Source: Alphaproteobacteria bacterium
Lineage (GTDB): Bacteria; Pseudomonadota; Alphaproteobacteria; Rhodospirillales; Rhodospirillaceae
NCBI GenBank assembly: GCA_012103295.1
Contig: WLXB01000004.1
Span: forward strand, 1-64,000
DNA: 64,000 nt
Reading direction: 5' to 3'
In this document: piece by piece, positions 24,609 to 33,828 of the stretch
How positions within the stretch are numbered: the first letter of the stretch is position 1
Layout: each line of letters starts with the position of its first letter
Notes under the pieces: model-generated
What the model saw: only the letters and a program-made list of their open reading frames with translations
Database searches by the model: none
Told to the model about the DNA's origin: nothing
Made by a program: the position numbers and the translations under genes

Positions 24609-25277
24609 TTATACCTTATTGTTTTCGTTCAACTTGTTGAACAAATGTACCATGGCTGCGGTTCCCAGCACAGGGGCGATCATGTTGATAAACGGAATTG
24701 TTAGAAGCAGTGCTGCTCCCATTCCCGCGACGGTGACTTTAGTCCGATGTGCGCGCCGCAACGCCTTGGCATCTTCCTCATTAAGCCTCCGCAAGGCGAC
24801 AACTTCGAAGTACTCTCGGCCAAGCAGGTACCCATTCAAACCATAGTAGACGGCAAGGTTGAGGCCGGGAACGAGGTAGAAGGGTAAAGCCATTAAATTG
24901 AGAACGATGGTCAAACCAATCAGCCGCGCGGAGGCTGTAATCAGCCCGCGCCAGCCCAGACTCCGAGCGGGACCAAGGTTAGGGTAGTGGCGTGCTTCCA
25001 CGGCGTCTGCCACGTCTTCCAGAAACACCGACGCGAGGGCACTGACAATACCTGGAAATAGAATCAAGGCGAGGATCAGGCTTGCTAGACCGCCAAACAC
25101 GTCCAAGGCGGTATCAATCCAACCGATCTCATAGAATGTGGTGTTGGCGAGGGCCCAACCGACGCTGAGTATCAGTAGAATGAACACCAGAATGGTTCCG
25201 GCGATACTTTTTCCAATGATCGCGCGAATGCGGGGGTCGGGCAGTTGGGCAATGGCCTTAGCAAAGGCTCTAATCAT
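24609..25277 (-). CDS. EI24/CysZ-like integral membrane protein
   Basis: A 222-residue membrane protein with about four to five hydrophobic segments (roughly residues 27-47, 58-85, 117-145 and 180-212) and the GYLLGREYFEVVALRRL signature near residue 148 of the EI24 (formerly sulphate transporter CysZ) family. CysZ imports sulphate in E. coli; the alphaproteobacterial relatives are largely uncharacterised, so sulphate uptake is only suggested. The gene stands alone, divergent from the PfkB kinase gene across 101 bases. Confidence 0.8.
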   Translation of the reverse strand: MIRAFAKAIAQLPDPRIRAIIGKSIAGTILVFILLILSVGWALANTTFYEIGWIDTALDVFGGLASLILALILFPGIVSALASVFLEDVADAVEARHYPNLGPARSLGWRGLITASARLIGLTIVLNLMALPFYLVPGLNLAVYYGLNGYLLGREYFEVVALRRLNEEDAKALRRAHRTKVTVAGMGAALLLTIPFINMIAPVLGTAAMVHLFNKLNENNKV

Positions 25278-25305
25278 AGGGTTTTGGCCTCCTCGGCTTG
25301 GCTGC

Positions 25306-25333
25306 TTGTGTCCATAGAAGTCGCCGCTATACT
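25306..25333 (+). promoter_or_regulatory. Candidate promoter of the PfkB kinase gene
   Basis: TATACT at 25328-25333 is a near-consensus -10 box; TTGTGT at 25306-25311 lies 16 bases upstream as a partial -35. The leader to the ATG would be about 38 bases and includes a GGAG ribosome binding site. Confidence 0.35.
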
Positions 25334-25378
25334 GCGCCGCCGCTAGCTTGGCTGTCTAACCTAAGACTTGGAGTTCCC

Positions 25379-26368
25379 ATGTCCGAAGCCCGTTTTGATG
25401 TGGTCGGAATCGGCAGCGCGATTGTCGATGTTTTGGCCCACGCCGAAGATGTATTCCTGTCCAAACATGATGCCGCGAAGGGCACCATGCTTATGGTCGA
25501 GGAAGACCAATCTGACGCCTTATACAAGGATATCGGCCCTGCAATCGAGGCATCCGGTGGCTCAGCCGCAAATACCATGGCTGGCATCGCGTCCTTTGGC
25601 GGAAAACCCGCCTTTATTGGTAAAACCATGGCTGATCAGCTCGGTGGTATTTTCGCCCACGATATTCGCGCGGTCGGTGTTCATTATGACACTGAACCAC
25701 TAGCCAGTGGTTTAGCGACGGCCCGCTGCATCATTCTTGTCACGCCGGATGCCCAGCGCACCATGTTCACCTATCTCGGTGCGAGCGGCTCCTTGTCGGC
25801 AGCGGATATGGACGAGGACCTCATTGCAGCGTCCAAAGTCTTGTACATTGAAGGATATCAATGGGATTTACCGGAAACAAAGAAAGCCATCATCGGTGCA
25901 TGCGAAACTGCATCTCGATCGGGCGGGAAAGTCGCTTTGACTCTCTCTGATCCCTTCGTTGTTGAGCGGCATCGCAACGATTTATTCGATCTGGTAAATG
26001 AATACGTCGACATTGTTTTTGCCAATGAGCAGGAAATCACAACTCTATTTCGCTCGAATAGCTTCGATGAGGCGGTTGAGGCTCTGGAAGGCCGGGTCGA
26101 TCTTGCTGCCCTGACGCGCGGCGCTGACGGTGCTGTCACAGTCACCAAGGACAAGCTCATACAAACCCCAGCCATGCCGGCCGGAAAAGTCGTCGATACC
26201 ACTGGCGCAGGAGACCTCTATGCAGCGGGGTTCCTCTTCGGGTATACCCGCGGCGACGATCTTAAGACCTGCGCCAATTTAGGGGCCCTAGCCGCTGGCG
26301 AAGTGATTTGTCATTTAGGGGCGCGTCCCGAGGTTTCGTTGAAAGACCTCGCAGCCAAACACGGCTAG
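25379..26368 (+). CDS. PfkB-family sugar/adenosine kinase
   Basis: A 329-residue ribokinase-fold enzyme. It has the first PfkB signature region GGSAANTMAGIASFGGKPAF near residue 60, an MVEEDQSD segment, TRGADGAVTV near residue 243 and the second signature DTTGAGDLYAAGFLFG near residue 276 with catalytic Asp and anion-hole glycines. The overall pattern fits the alphaproteobacterial adenosine kinase group, but the substrate (adenosine, ribose or another sugar) is not certain. The ATG follows GGAG. It is followed 44 bases later by typA. Confidence 0.88.
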   Translation: MSEARFDVVGIGSAIVDVLAHAEDVFLSKHDAAKGTMLMVEEDQSDALYKDIGPAIEASGGSAANTMAGIASFGGKPAFIGKTMADQLGGIFAHDIRAVGVHYDTEPLASGLATARCIILVTPDAQRTMFTYLGASGSLSAADMDEDLIAASKVLYIEGYQWDLPETKKAIIGACETASRSGGKVALTLSDPFVVERHRNDLFDLVNEYVDIVFANEQEITTLFRSNSFDEAVEALEGRVDLAALTRGADGAVTVTKDKLIQTPAMPAGKVVDTTGAGDLYAAGFLFGYTRGDDLKTCANLGALAAGEVICHLGARPEVSLKDLAAKHG

Positions 26369-26412
26369 TAAAAAACCTTCAAGCACGATCATTTTTAGTT
26401 CGGAATTCTCTC

Positions 26413-28236
26413 ATGTCGCTTCGCAATATTGCGATCATTGCTCACGTTGACCACGGTAAGACAACACTGGTCGACGCCCTCTTCCGGCAATCAGGAATGG
26501 TCCGAGAGAATCAGCGTGTTGAAGAACGTGCGATGGATTCTGGCGAGCTTGAACGCGAACGTGGCATTACGATTCTGGCCAAGTGTACGTCAGTCACGTG
26601 GCGCAATACCAAGATCAATATTGTCGACACCCCCGGACACGCTGATTTCGGTGGTGAGGTTGAACGCATTTTGTCGATGGTCGATGGTGCTGTTCTTTTG
26701 GTTGATGCCGCAGAAGGCCCGCTGCCACAAACCAAGTTCGTCGTGTCCAAAGCGCTGGAACTCGGTCTGCGCCCTATTGTTATTATCAATAAGGTTGATC
26801 GCGGTGATGCGCGTCCTCAAGAAGTGCTCAATGAAGTGTTCGACATGTTCGATGCGTTGGGCGCGGATGAAAACCAACTTGATTTTCCAGTTCTGTATGC
26901 CGTTGGCCGTGACGGCTGGGCCGTCGAAGATCTCGAGAAGGATACAGGGGTCAACCTAACCCCGTTGTTTGACTTAATCGTGTCTCACGTTCCCTCACCA
27001 AAACACGATACTGAAGCGCCATTCACAATGTTGGCGACCACGCTGGAGGCCGACCCCTATCTTGGCCGCATTCTGACAGGTCGCATTTCTACCGGCCGGG
27101 CGACGGTCAACATGCCGATCAAGGCTTTGGATATTGATGGTAAAAAACTTGAAGATGGGCGCGCCACTAAGTTACTGGCGTTTCGTGGGCTAGAGCGGAT
27201 TCCTGTCGATAGTGCCGATGCAGGCGATATTGTCGCGATTGCCGGTCTGTCGGAGGCCACGGTGGCACACACACTGTGCGCGCCAGAAGTCACGGAACCG
27301 CTCGAATCTCGGCCGGTTGATCCACCAACATTGGCGATGACATTTTCTGTGAATGACTCACCGCTTGCCGGCCGTGAAGGCAAGAAGGTCACAAGTCGCC
27401 AAATTGGGGATCGCTTATTTAGTGAGGCCGAGGGCAATGTCGCTATCAAAGTTAGCCAAGCCGAAGGGCGCGATGCCTTTGAAGTGGCCGGCCGGGGCGA
27501 ACTGCAGTTGGGTGTTTTGATCGAAATTATGCGTCGCGAAGGTTTTGAACTTTCCGTCTCACGCCCGCGTGTTTTGTATAGAACCGGCGAAGACGGCAAA
27601 CGCGAAGAGCCGATTGAAGATGTCGTCATTGATGTCGACGAAGCGTACTCGGGCGCGGTTGTTGAGGCGATGTCTGAGCGCAAAGCTGAAATGACCGGCC
27701 TTAAGCCGTCCGGTGCCGGAAAGGTGCGAATCAATTTTCTCGCACCGTCTCGTGGTCTGATTGGCTACCACGGGCAATTCCTAACGGATACCCGTGGCAC
27801 TGGGATCATGAACCGGCTCTATCATGGCTACGCGCCGTATAAAGGGTCGATCGCAACGCGCCGTGAAGGTGTTTTGATTTCGAATTCCGATGGTGAGTCG
27901 GTTGCCTACGCCCTGTTCAATCTATTGGACCGTGGCCCGCAGTTTATTCCGTCGGGTGTTAAAGTTTATCGTGGCATGATCATTGGCGAACATACCCGCG
28001 ACAATGATCTTGAAGTGAATCCGATCAAGGGCAAACAGCTCACCAACATCCGCGCTTCAGGTAAGGACGACGCGATCAAACTTTCGCCGCCGCGTCTTAT
28101 GTCATTGGAGCAGGCCCTAGCCTACATCCAAGATGATGAATTGGTTGAGGTGACCCCGTCTAGTATTCGCCTGCGTAAACGCTACCTCGATCCAAATGAT
28201 CGCAAGAAGATGGCCAGAAACGCCGACGCAGCGTAA
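26413..28236 (+). CDS. typA: Ribosome-associated GTPase TypA/BipA
   Basis: A 607-residue translational GTPase. G motifs: [14 protein letters not shown] (G1, residue 10), RGITI (G2), [16 protein letters not shown] (G3, near residue 72) and INKVD (G4). The C-terminal half has the TypA-specific order, with [19 protein letters not shown] near residue 360 and [20 protein letters not shown] near residue 448. TypA assists 50S assembly and growth under stress such as cold. The frame opens 35 codons earlier inside the kinase gene; ATG 26413 gives the canonical [11 protein letters not shown] start. Confidence 0.97.
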   Translation: MSLRNIAIIAHVDHGKTTLVDALFRQSGMVRENQRVEERAMDSGELERERGITILAKCTSVTWRNTKINIVDTPGHADFGGEVERILSMVDGAVLLVDAAEGPLPQTKFVVSKALELGLRPIVIINKVDRGDARPQEVLNEVFDMFDALGADENQLDFPVLYAVGRDGWAVEDLEKDTGVNLTPLFDLIVSHVPSPKHDTEAPFTMLATTLEADPYLGRILTGRISTGRATVNMPIKALDIDGKKLEDGRATKLLAFRGLERIPVDSADAGDIVAIAGLSEATVAHTLCAPEVTEPLESRPVDPPTLAMTFSVNDSPLAGREGKKVTSRQIGDRLFSEAEGNVAIKVSQAEGRDAFEVAGRGELQLGVLIEIMRREGFELSVSRPRVLYRTGEDGKREEPIEDVVIDVDEAYSGAVVEAMSERKAEMTGLKPSGAGKVRINFLAPSRGLIGYHGQFLTDTRGTGIMNRLYHGYAPYKGSIATRREGVLISNSDGESVAYALFNLLDRGPQFIPSGVKVYRGMIIGEHTRDNDLEVNPIKGKQLTNIRASGKDDAIKLSPPRLMSLEQALAYIQDDELVEVTPSSIRLRKRYLDPNDRKKMARNADAA

Positions 28237-28245
28237 TCTGCGCGG

Positions 28246-29565
28246 ATGACAGGCCAACGCGCAAAGGATTGGATAGCGGCAAGCCGCGTTTACTTTCAAC
28301 GCCGCCTGATCACTATTTTCCTTCTTGGATTTGCTGCAGGTCTTCCGTTTCTACTGATGTTCGGCACGCTGACGGCGTGGTTGTCGCAAGCAGGAATCGA
28401 TAAAACATCGATTGGTCTGTTTGTTCTGACGGGTACGGCGTTCACTCTTAAATTTCTGTGGGCCCCGTTGGTCGATCGGTTGCCCCTGCCGATCATCACT
28501 CGCGTGTTTGGACAGCGGCGCAGCTGGCTGGTGTTGGCGCAGGTCGTTTGTATTTCGAGTTTGGTTGGGATCGCCCTGTCTGACCCAGCTGTGAGTCTCT
28601 CGACGACGGTGTCGTGGACGATCATCCTGGCTTTTGCTTCTGCGACACAAGACATCGTCATTGATGCCTATCGTATCGAAACGCTAGCTGAGGATGAACA
28701 AGGTGTTGGTGCCGCGGCCTATCAACTGGGCTATCGCCTGGCTCTTATCGCCGCCGGTGCGGGCGCGCTTATTCTCGCGGATGCATTGGGGTGGACGGTC
28801 ACCTATATAAGTATGGCAGCACTTATGGTTGTCGGTTTGGTGACAGCCCTTCTTAGTCCGGAGCCTAAACATCCACCACACCAAGAGGACGGCCACAGCA
28901 GTCGCATGGCCCGATATACCCAATGGCTAAAAGAGTCCGTTGTCGCCCCCTTTGTTGAATTTTTCAGTCGGCCCGGCGCGTTGGCTATTCTTCTATTTGT
29001 CGTGTTCTACAAATATGCAGATGGAATTTGGGCCGCAATGGCGAACCCATTCTATCTAGAACTTGGATTCACACTCACCGAAATAGGCGTAGTTTCTAAA
29101 ACCTATGGCGTGGTGATGACCATAATCGGAAGTGTTCTTGGCGGTGTAATGGTCTTGCGAATCGGCATATTAAAGTCTGTTTTGTTCGGTGCAGTGAGTA
29201 TGGCGCTCACCAACCTCCTTTACGCTGCGCTGGCGCTCGCCGGCCCGTCTGTTCCAGTCCTAATGGCTGTGATCTCAATTGAAAATTTAGCCAACGGAAT
29301 CGGTGGCACGGCGTTCATCGCCTATTTATCGAGTCTGTGTAATCTCGCCTATACAGCGACTCAGTATGCCCTTTTGAGTTCCTTCATGAACGTCGCCCGT
29401 ACGTTTTTGGCATCCGGGGGTGGATGGCTCGCTGATCAGGTCGATTGGTTCACCTTTTTTATTCTCACGACGGCGGCGGGCATTCCCGGAGTATTGCTTC
29501 TGCTCTATCTCATGAAGCGTTTTCCAACACATACAGAGACGGCACGGCAGACTGAGTCTGGTTAG
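28246..29565 (+). CDS. AmpG-like MFS permease (muropeptide uptake)
   Basis: A 439-residue major facilitator with about 12 membrane segments. FAAGLPFLLMFGTLTAWLSQ near residue 27 and FLWAPLVDRLPLP near residue 77 are AmpG hallmarks, as is SATQDIVIDAYRIE near residue 137. AmpG imports GlcNAc-anhydro-MurNAc peptides for cell-wall recycling and beta-lactamase induction; no ampC or ampD is adjacent. It lies 9 bases after typA and converges on a frameshifted DUF3891 gene with interlocked stops (TTAG). Confidence 0.85.
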   Translation: MTGQRAKDWIAASRVYFQRRLITIFLLGFAAGLPFLLMFGTLTAWLSQAGIDKTSIGLFVLTGTAFTLKFLWAPLVDRLPLPIITRVFGQRRSWLVLAQVVCISSLVGIALSDPAVSLSTTVSWTIILAFASATQDIVIDAYRIETLAEDEQGVGAAAYQLGYRLALIAAGAGALILADALGWTVTYISMAALMVVGLVTALLSPEPKHPPHQEDGHSSRMARYTQWLKESVVAPFVEFFSRPGALAILLFVVFYKYADGIWAAMANPFYLELGFTLTEIGVVSKTYGVVMTIIGSVLGGVMVLRIGILKSVLFGAVSMALTNLLYAALALAGPSVPVLMAVISIENLANGIGGTAFIAYLSSLCNLAYTATQYALLSSFMNVARTFLASGGGWLADQVDWFTFFILTTAAGIPGVLLLLYLMKRFPTHTETARQTESG

Positions 29566-30349
29566 CCGGTAACCAGAACCACCGTTTGTTGTGACACGGT
29601 TGTTGCACGAAAAGCTGACGGTCCATCAACATCGTTATCAATCGGTTCCAGCCATCGTCCGGAAAATGAAACCTCCATTCCGTTTGTGGCAAAGGGGAAG
29701 GGGGTCAGAGCGTAAGACCCGTCTTCATGTTCGGTGATGGTAATGGTGACATCGTTGCCGGCTGTTGTTGGCACGTCTGGGAAGGTCTCGCTACCACGTG
29801 ACCCCGCTGCCTTGCTGTGAAAGTACAGCGATAGCATGTCGAAGAATTGCAACTGCTTATAGGTTGTCCAAACGAAGTCTTCACTGACATTGACTGTCTT
29901 TTTGAGATTTTCCTGGCGGGCTAGCTCGTCGGCGAGGACACCTTCCGCAAAGGCTTTCTTCTCTCCTTCAAACCGCGCCAGTATCCCTGGGGGTGCAAGC
30001 CCGTAGCGGCCATTTAACAGCCCGCCGTATGCATACTGGATATAAGCCCGGCCAAAGCATCGTGCTGTGCATTGAAGTCTGGCGATCCGCGCATCGTTTG
30101 CGAGGTATATTCGAAAGGGGTCTCGGCCAAGTGGTAGGGTAAGTTTGTCTTTGGGTTGATATGAACATCGGGATCGACTTTGCGCCAGCCGGCGTCATGG
30201 TTAGCAATGACGTAACGTACAGACTCGTTGCCGATGGCTGAAAAGGTCTCGTTGCCAAATGCGTCGGCAAGCCGATCCGCAAAGGCCGTGTGCTGTTCCA
30301 TGGTCATGACGAAACGGCGTGAACCGGACGGGCTGTCTTGGACAATCAT
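29562..30349 (-). pseudogene. DUF3891-family gene interrupted by a single-base frameshift
   Basis: Two overlapping minus-strand frames encode one protein of about 262 residues. The first part (30349 down to about 30020) starts MIVQDSPSGSRRFVMTMEQH behind a GAGG site and runs ...LAGLISSMHTAGC-stop. The continuation in the next frame is LLNGRYGLAPPGILARFEGE, open without interruption to the stop at 29562. One missing base around 30021-30030 (for example T in CAT-TAC, which would give MHYGGLLNGRYG) explains it. This is either a real inactivating mutation or a sequencing/assembly error. DUF3891 has no established function. No slippery heptamer is evident at the junction. Confidence 0.85.
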
Positions 30350-30518
30350 GCTAAGGCCTCACCTTGTCTGCTCTAGCGCTCATAGGAGCCAAGACTTTCT
30401 GGTCATTGGTCTCCAAGGACGACCATAGCGCAAAGTCACGATCATCACCTGAGCGATCTATTTTACTGCGATTCGGACCGTTTTCTGTGGTCCAGGTCTG
30501 AGGTAATGTGTCTCCACC

Positions 30519-33302
30519 GTGCCCGACGAAACTCACCCCATTTCTGATCCTGGATCAACGAAGCCTGCGTCTAAAGCGAACGCAAAGGCAGCTTCCGTTA
30601 CGCCAATGATGGCGCAATATCTCTCGATCAAAGAAGGGTACCCGGAAGCCCTCCTGTTCTATCGCATGGGCGATTTCTACGAGCTTTTCTTCGAGGACGC
30701 TAAGCAGGCAGCCGAGGCCCTCGACATTGCGTTGACCAAGCGCGGGCAGCACGCGGGCGAAGATATCCCGATGTGCGGTGTCCCCGTGCACTCTCATGAA
30801 AACTATCTGTCAAAGCTCATACGCAAAGGGTTCAAGGTTGCCGTATGCGAACAGATGGAAAGCCCGGCTGAGGCCAAAAAACGAGGCGCCAAGTCCGTTG
30901 TTAAACGCGATGTTGTGCGCCTCATCACGCCGGGTACCATCACCGAAGAGGCTTTGCTCGATGCGCGGGCTCACAATGCACTGGCCGCTGTCGCCATAGC
31001 TGGGGGTGATCTCGGCTTGGCTTGGGTTGATGTTTCGACTGGCGACCTGGAACTGCAGCAGATCGGTGTTGATCGTCTTAGCGCGGCATTGGCTAGGGTC
31101 GATCCCGGAGAAATTCTTGTCTCTGATCATCTTCGTGACGATGAGCGAGTCGGCCCATCGCTTGAAGATTGGGATGACAGTCTCACGCTTTTGCCGTCGG
31201 TCCGTTTTGATTCGGACAACGCGCGCCGACGCATGGAATCCCTATACGCTGTTAAGAGCCTTGATGCTTTTGGCACCTTTGGCCGTGCCGAGATTGCAGC
31301 AGCAGGCGCGTTGGCAGATTACATCGACCTCACCCAGAAGGGGCAGATGCCAAGGCTAAAGACGCCACGTCGTCTCAATGATGGCGCCGTCATGGAAATT
31401 GACACGGCGACCCGGCGTAACCTTGAATTGACCCGCACCCTGACAGGCGAGCGGCAAGGCAGCCTCCTCGGTGTCGTTGATATGACCCGCACTGGAGCTG
31501 GTGCGCGCCTGCTGACATCGAGGCTCGCGGCTCCTCTTACGGACCCAGAGGCAATCGCGCTTCGCCTTGATCAAGTTGAAGTGCTGGTCGACACCCCGGC
31601 TAGTCGCTTGGCCATTCGCGACGTTCTGAAGGCGACACCAGACGTTGAACGAGCCTTGAGCCGAATCACATTAGACCGTGGCGGCCCACGCGACCTTTCG
31701 GCAATTCGTGATGCTTTGTCAAAAACCCCAGACTTAAAAGACATGGTTTGTGCGGCTGTCGAGGGGTCGATCAATAAAGCGCGGCCTGATCCGTTTGCAT
31801 CGGTTGTAAACAAATTGGGTGAACATGGCGTTCTCGTCGATCGCCTCGCGCGCGCTTTGGACGATGATATTCCGATGCTGGCTAGGGACGGCGGTTTCAT
31901 CCGAGCGGGCTATGACGAGACGCTCGATGAACTCCGTGGTCTTCGCGATAACAGCCGTAAAAATATTGCCGGTCTTCAGACCCGGTATATGGAAGAAACG
32001 GGTGTTCAGACCCTAAAGGTTCGCCACAACAATGTTCTTGGCTACTACGTTGAAGTTCCTGCCCGTCACGGCGACAGTTTGATGTCGACTGGGCGCATGG
32101 CAACAGGGACGGAGGCGACCGTCGGCCAGACGGCATTTATTCATCGTCAAACCATGGCCAATGCCATGCGGTTCTCAACGGTCGAGCTGGGTGACCTGGA
32201 GGACCGCATTCGGTCCGCTGCTGACAAGGCGCTCGCTTTAGAACTGGAACTCTTCAAGACTCTTATTGAAGAAGTGACGAGCCGTATTGAAGCGGTTGCA
32301 ACGACAGCAGAGGCTCTGGCTGAAATTGATGTCGCGGCTGGCCTGGCCCAAATCGCGGTAGAACGGCGCTACACCCGACCATCAGTAGACTCTGGCACTG
32401 CGTTTACGATTGAGGATGGTCGACATCCTGTCGTCGAAGCAGCTTTGTCTCGTACGTCCGATGCTGCCTTTGTCCCAAATGGATGTGAACTCAATACGTC
32501 TGAGAGCGACGAGGGCGGCAACCTGTGGCTTATTACCGGCCCGAATATGGCTGGTAAGTCGACATTTCTCCGGCAAAATGCGTTGATCGCAATTCTCGCT
32601 CAGATGGGATCGTTCGTTCCTGCTGGTGCGGCCCGAATTGGCGTCGTCGACCGTTTGTTTTCACGGGTCGGGGCCGCCGACGACCTTGCGCGTGGCCGCT
32701 CAACTTTCATGGTCGAGATGGTCGAAACCGCGGCTATCCTGAATCAGGCGACCGAGCGCTCGCTTGTTATTTTGGATGAGATTGGTCGTGGCACCGCAAC
32801 CTTTGACGGCCTCTCTATCGCCTGGGCAACTTTGGAGTATCTCCATGACGGCAATCAATGCCGCGCTTTGTTCGCGACGCACTACCACGAGTTAACAGCG
32901 CTTACATCGAAACTTGATCGTCTTGCGCCGCACCATATGAAAGTGCGCGACTGGCAAGGTGATATTGTGTTCTTGCATGAAGTTGCGCCCGGAATGGCGG
33001 ACCGGTCTTATGGCATTCATGTTGCTAAATTGGCAGGACTACCCGTGCCGGTTATCGCTCGTGCCAAACAGGTGCTTGAGCAGCTTGAAAATGGTGAGGC
33101 TGCAGGAAACGCCGGGCGGCTCGCGGAAGATCTACCGTTGTTTGCTCTGACAGCGCCGTTGCCTTCAACTGTCACCAGCCAGTCTGGTCCGTCAGCGGCA
33201 GAGCTGGCCTTGGCAGAATTGGCGCCCGACGAAATGACACCAAAGGATGCCCTAGATGCGATGTATCGTTTGCGGGCCCTGCTGGCAGAGAACGACTCCT
33301 GA
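30519..33302 (+). CDS. mutS: DNA mismatch repair protein MutS
   Basis: A 927-residue MutS. The mismatch-reading motif [14 protein letters not shown] (Phe-x-Glu) lies near residue 48. ATPase: Walker [16 protein letters not shown] near residue 670, the loop [17 protein letters not shown] and Walker [18 protein letters not shown] near residue 750, then FATHYHEL. It is a little longer than E. coli MutS, mainly through the N-terminal ~25 disordered residues. The start is GTG with only a distant GAGG. A small membrane-protein gene and glnD follow, the usual mutS-glnD-murJ order of Rhodospirillales. Confidence 0.97.
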   Translation: MPDETHPISDPGSTKPASKANAKAASVTPMMAQYLSIKEGYPEALLFYRMGDFYELFFEDAKQAAEALDIALTKRGQHAGEDIPMCGVPVHSHENYLSKLIRKGFKVAVCEQMESPAEAKKRGAKSVVKRDVVRLITPGTITEEALLDARAHNALAAVAIAGGDLGLAWVDVSTGDLELQQIGVDRLSAALARVDPGEILVSDHLRDDERVGPSLEDWDDSLTLLPSVRFDSDNARRRMESLYAVKSLDAFGTFGRAEIAAAGALADYIDLTQKGQMPRLKTPRRLNDGAVMEIDTATRRNLELTRTLTGERQGSLLGVVDMTRTGAGARLLTSRLAAPLTDPEAIALRLDQVEVLVDTPASRLAIRDVLKATPDVERALSRITLDRGGPRDLSAIRDALSKTPDLKDMVCAAVEGSINKARPDPFASVVNKLGEHGVLVDRLARALDDDIPMLARDGGFIRAGYDETLDELRGLRDNSRKNIAGLQTRYMEETGVQTLKVRHNNVLGYYVEVPARHGDSLMSTGRMATGTEATVGQTAFIHRQTMANAMRFSTVELGDLEDRIRSAADKALALELELFKTLIEEVTSRIEAVATTAEALAEIDVAAGLAQIAVERRYTRPSVDSGTAFTIEDGRHPVVEAALSRTSDAAFVPNGCELNTSESDEGGNLWLITGPNMAGKSTFLRQNALIAILAQMGSFVPAGAARIGVVDRLFSRVGAADDLARGRSTFMVEMVETAAILNQATERSLVILDEIGRGTATFDGLSIAWATLEYLHDGNQCRALFATHYHELTALTSKLDRLAPHHMKVRDWQGDIVFLHEVAPGMADRSYGIHVAKLAGLPVPVIARAKQVLEQLENGEAAGNAGRLAEDLPLFALTAPLPSTVTSQSGPSAAELALAELAPDEMTPKDALDAMYRLRALLAENDS

Positions 33303-33371
33303 CCCCATATCAATGCTATAGTCTAAGACAACGTAAGTTGCCGACTTCACCCCAGAGTCAGGAGGCCCGGC

Positions 33372-33758
33372 ATGGCCTTTTCGTTTAACGAAGACAAACC
33401 CACCTCTCCCGCTATCGCCCGTATTCTCAATTTTATGGGCTGGACGAGCATTATCGGGTGCGCCTGTGGTGTCATGCTAGCGTTCTCTGGTTATCCTTGG
33501 GTCAATGATGTTTACGCCATGGCAGGGTCTGGGATAGCGATCATTCTAGGAATATTATTTATTGGCCAGGCCAAGACCTTAGAGGCCCTCACGATTCTCA
33601 ATGCACGCATGAAGTCGCGGTTTGCTTTAGAAGGCCTAACCGGGTCTGCGGCTCTTGGCGAAGCAACAAATAGTCCGCCAATTATTCCACAACGCAAAGA
33701 ACGGGTGGTAAAAATTTCTGCCGAAGATGCGCGGCGCTCCGGTGTGACGCCACGATAA
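33372..33758 (+). CDS. Small membrane protein, 128 aa, unknown function
   Basis: Not recognised. Two hydrophobic segments (about residues 24-44 and 49-68) are joined by a short GYPWVNDVYAMAGSG stretch, followed by a ~55-residue soluble tail rich in Arg/Lys that probably faces the cytoplasm (EARMKSR-like helix, then RKERVVKISAEDARRSG). The start is well supported by AGGAGG 8 bases upstream. A TATAGT hexamer at 33317-33322 could be a -10 box, though no good -35 is visible. It lies between mutS and glnD on the same strand. Confidence 0.72.
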   Translation: MAFSFNEDKPTSPAIARILNFMGWTSIIGCACGVMLAFSGYPWVNDVYAMAGSGIAIILGILFIGQAKTLEALTILNARMKSRFALEGLTGSAALGEATNSPPIIPQRKERVVKISAEDARRSGVTPR

Positions 33759-33828
33759 GCATGCGACTATGCGCGGCAATCGCAATACTAAATACCGACA
33801 CTTCATTTAGATTTCAGAAAGCACCCCT

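Noticed and set aside
30014..30040. Programmed ribosomal frameshift in the DUF3891 gene
   Set aside because: No slippery heptamer or obvious stimulatory structure at the junction; mutation or sequence error is simpler.
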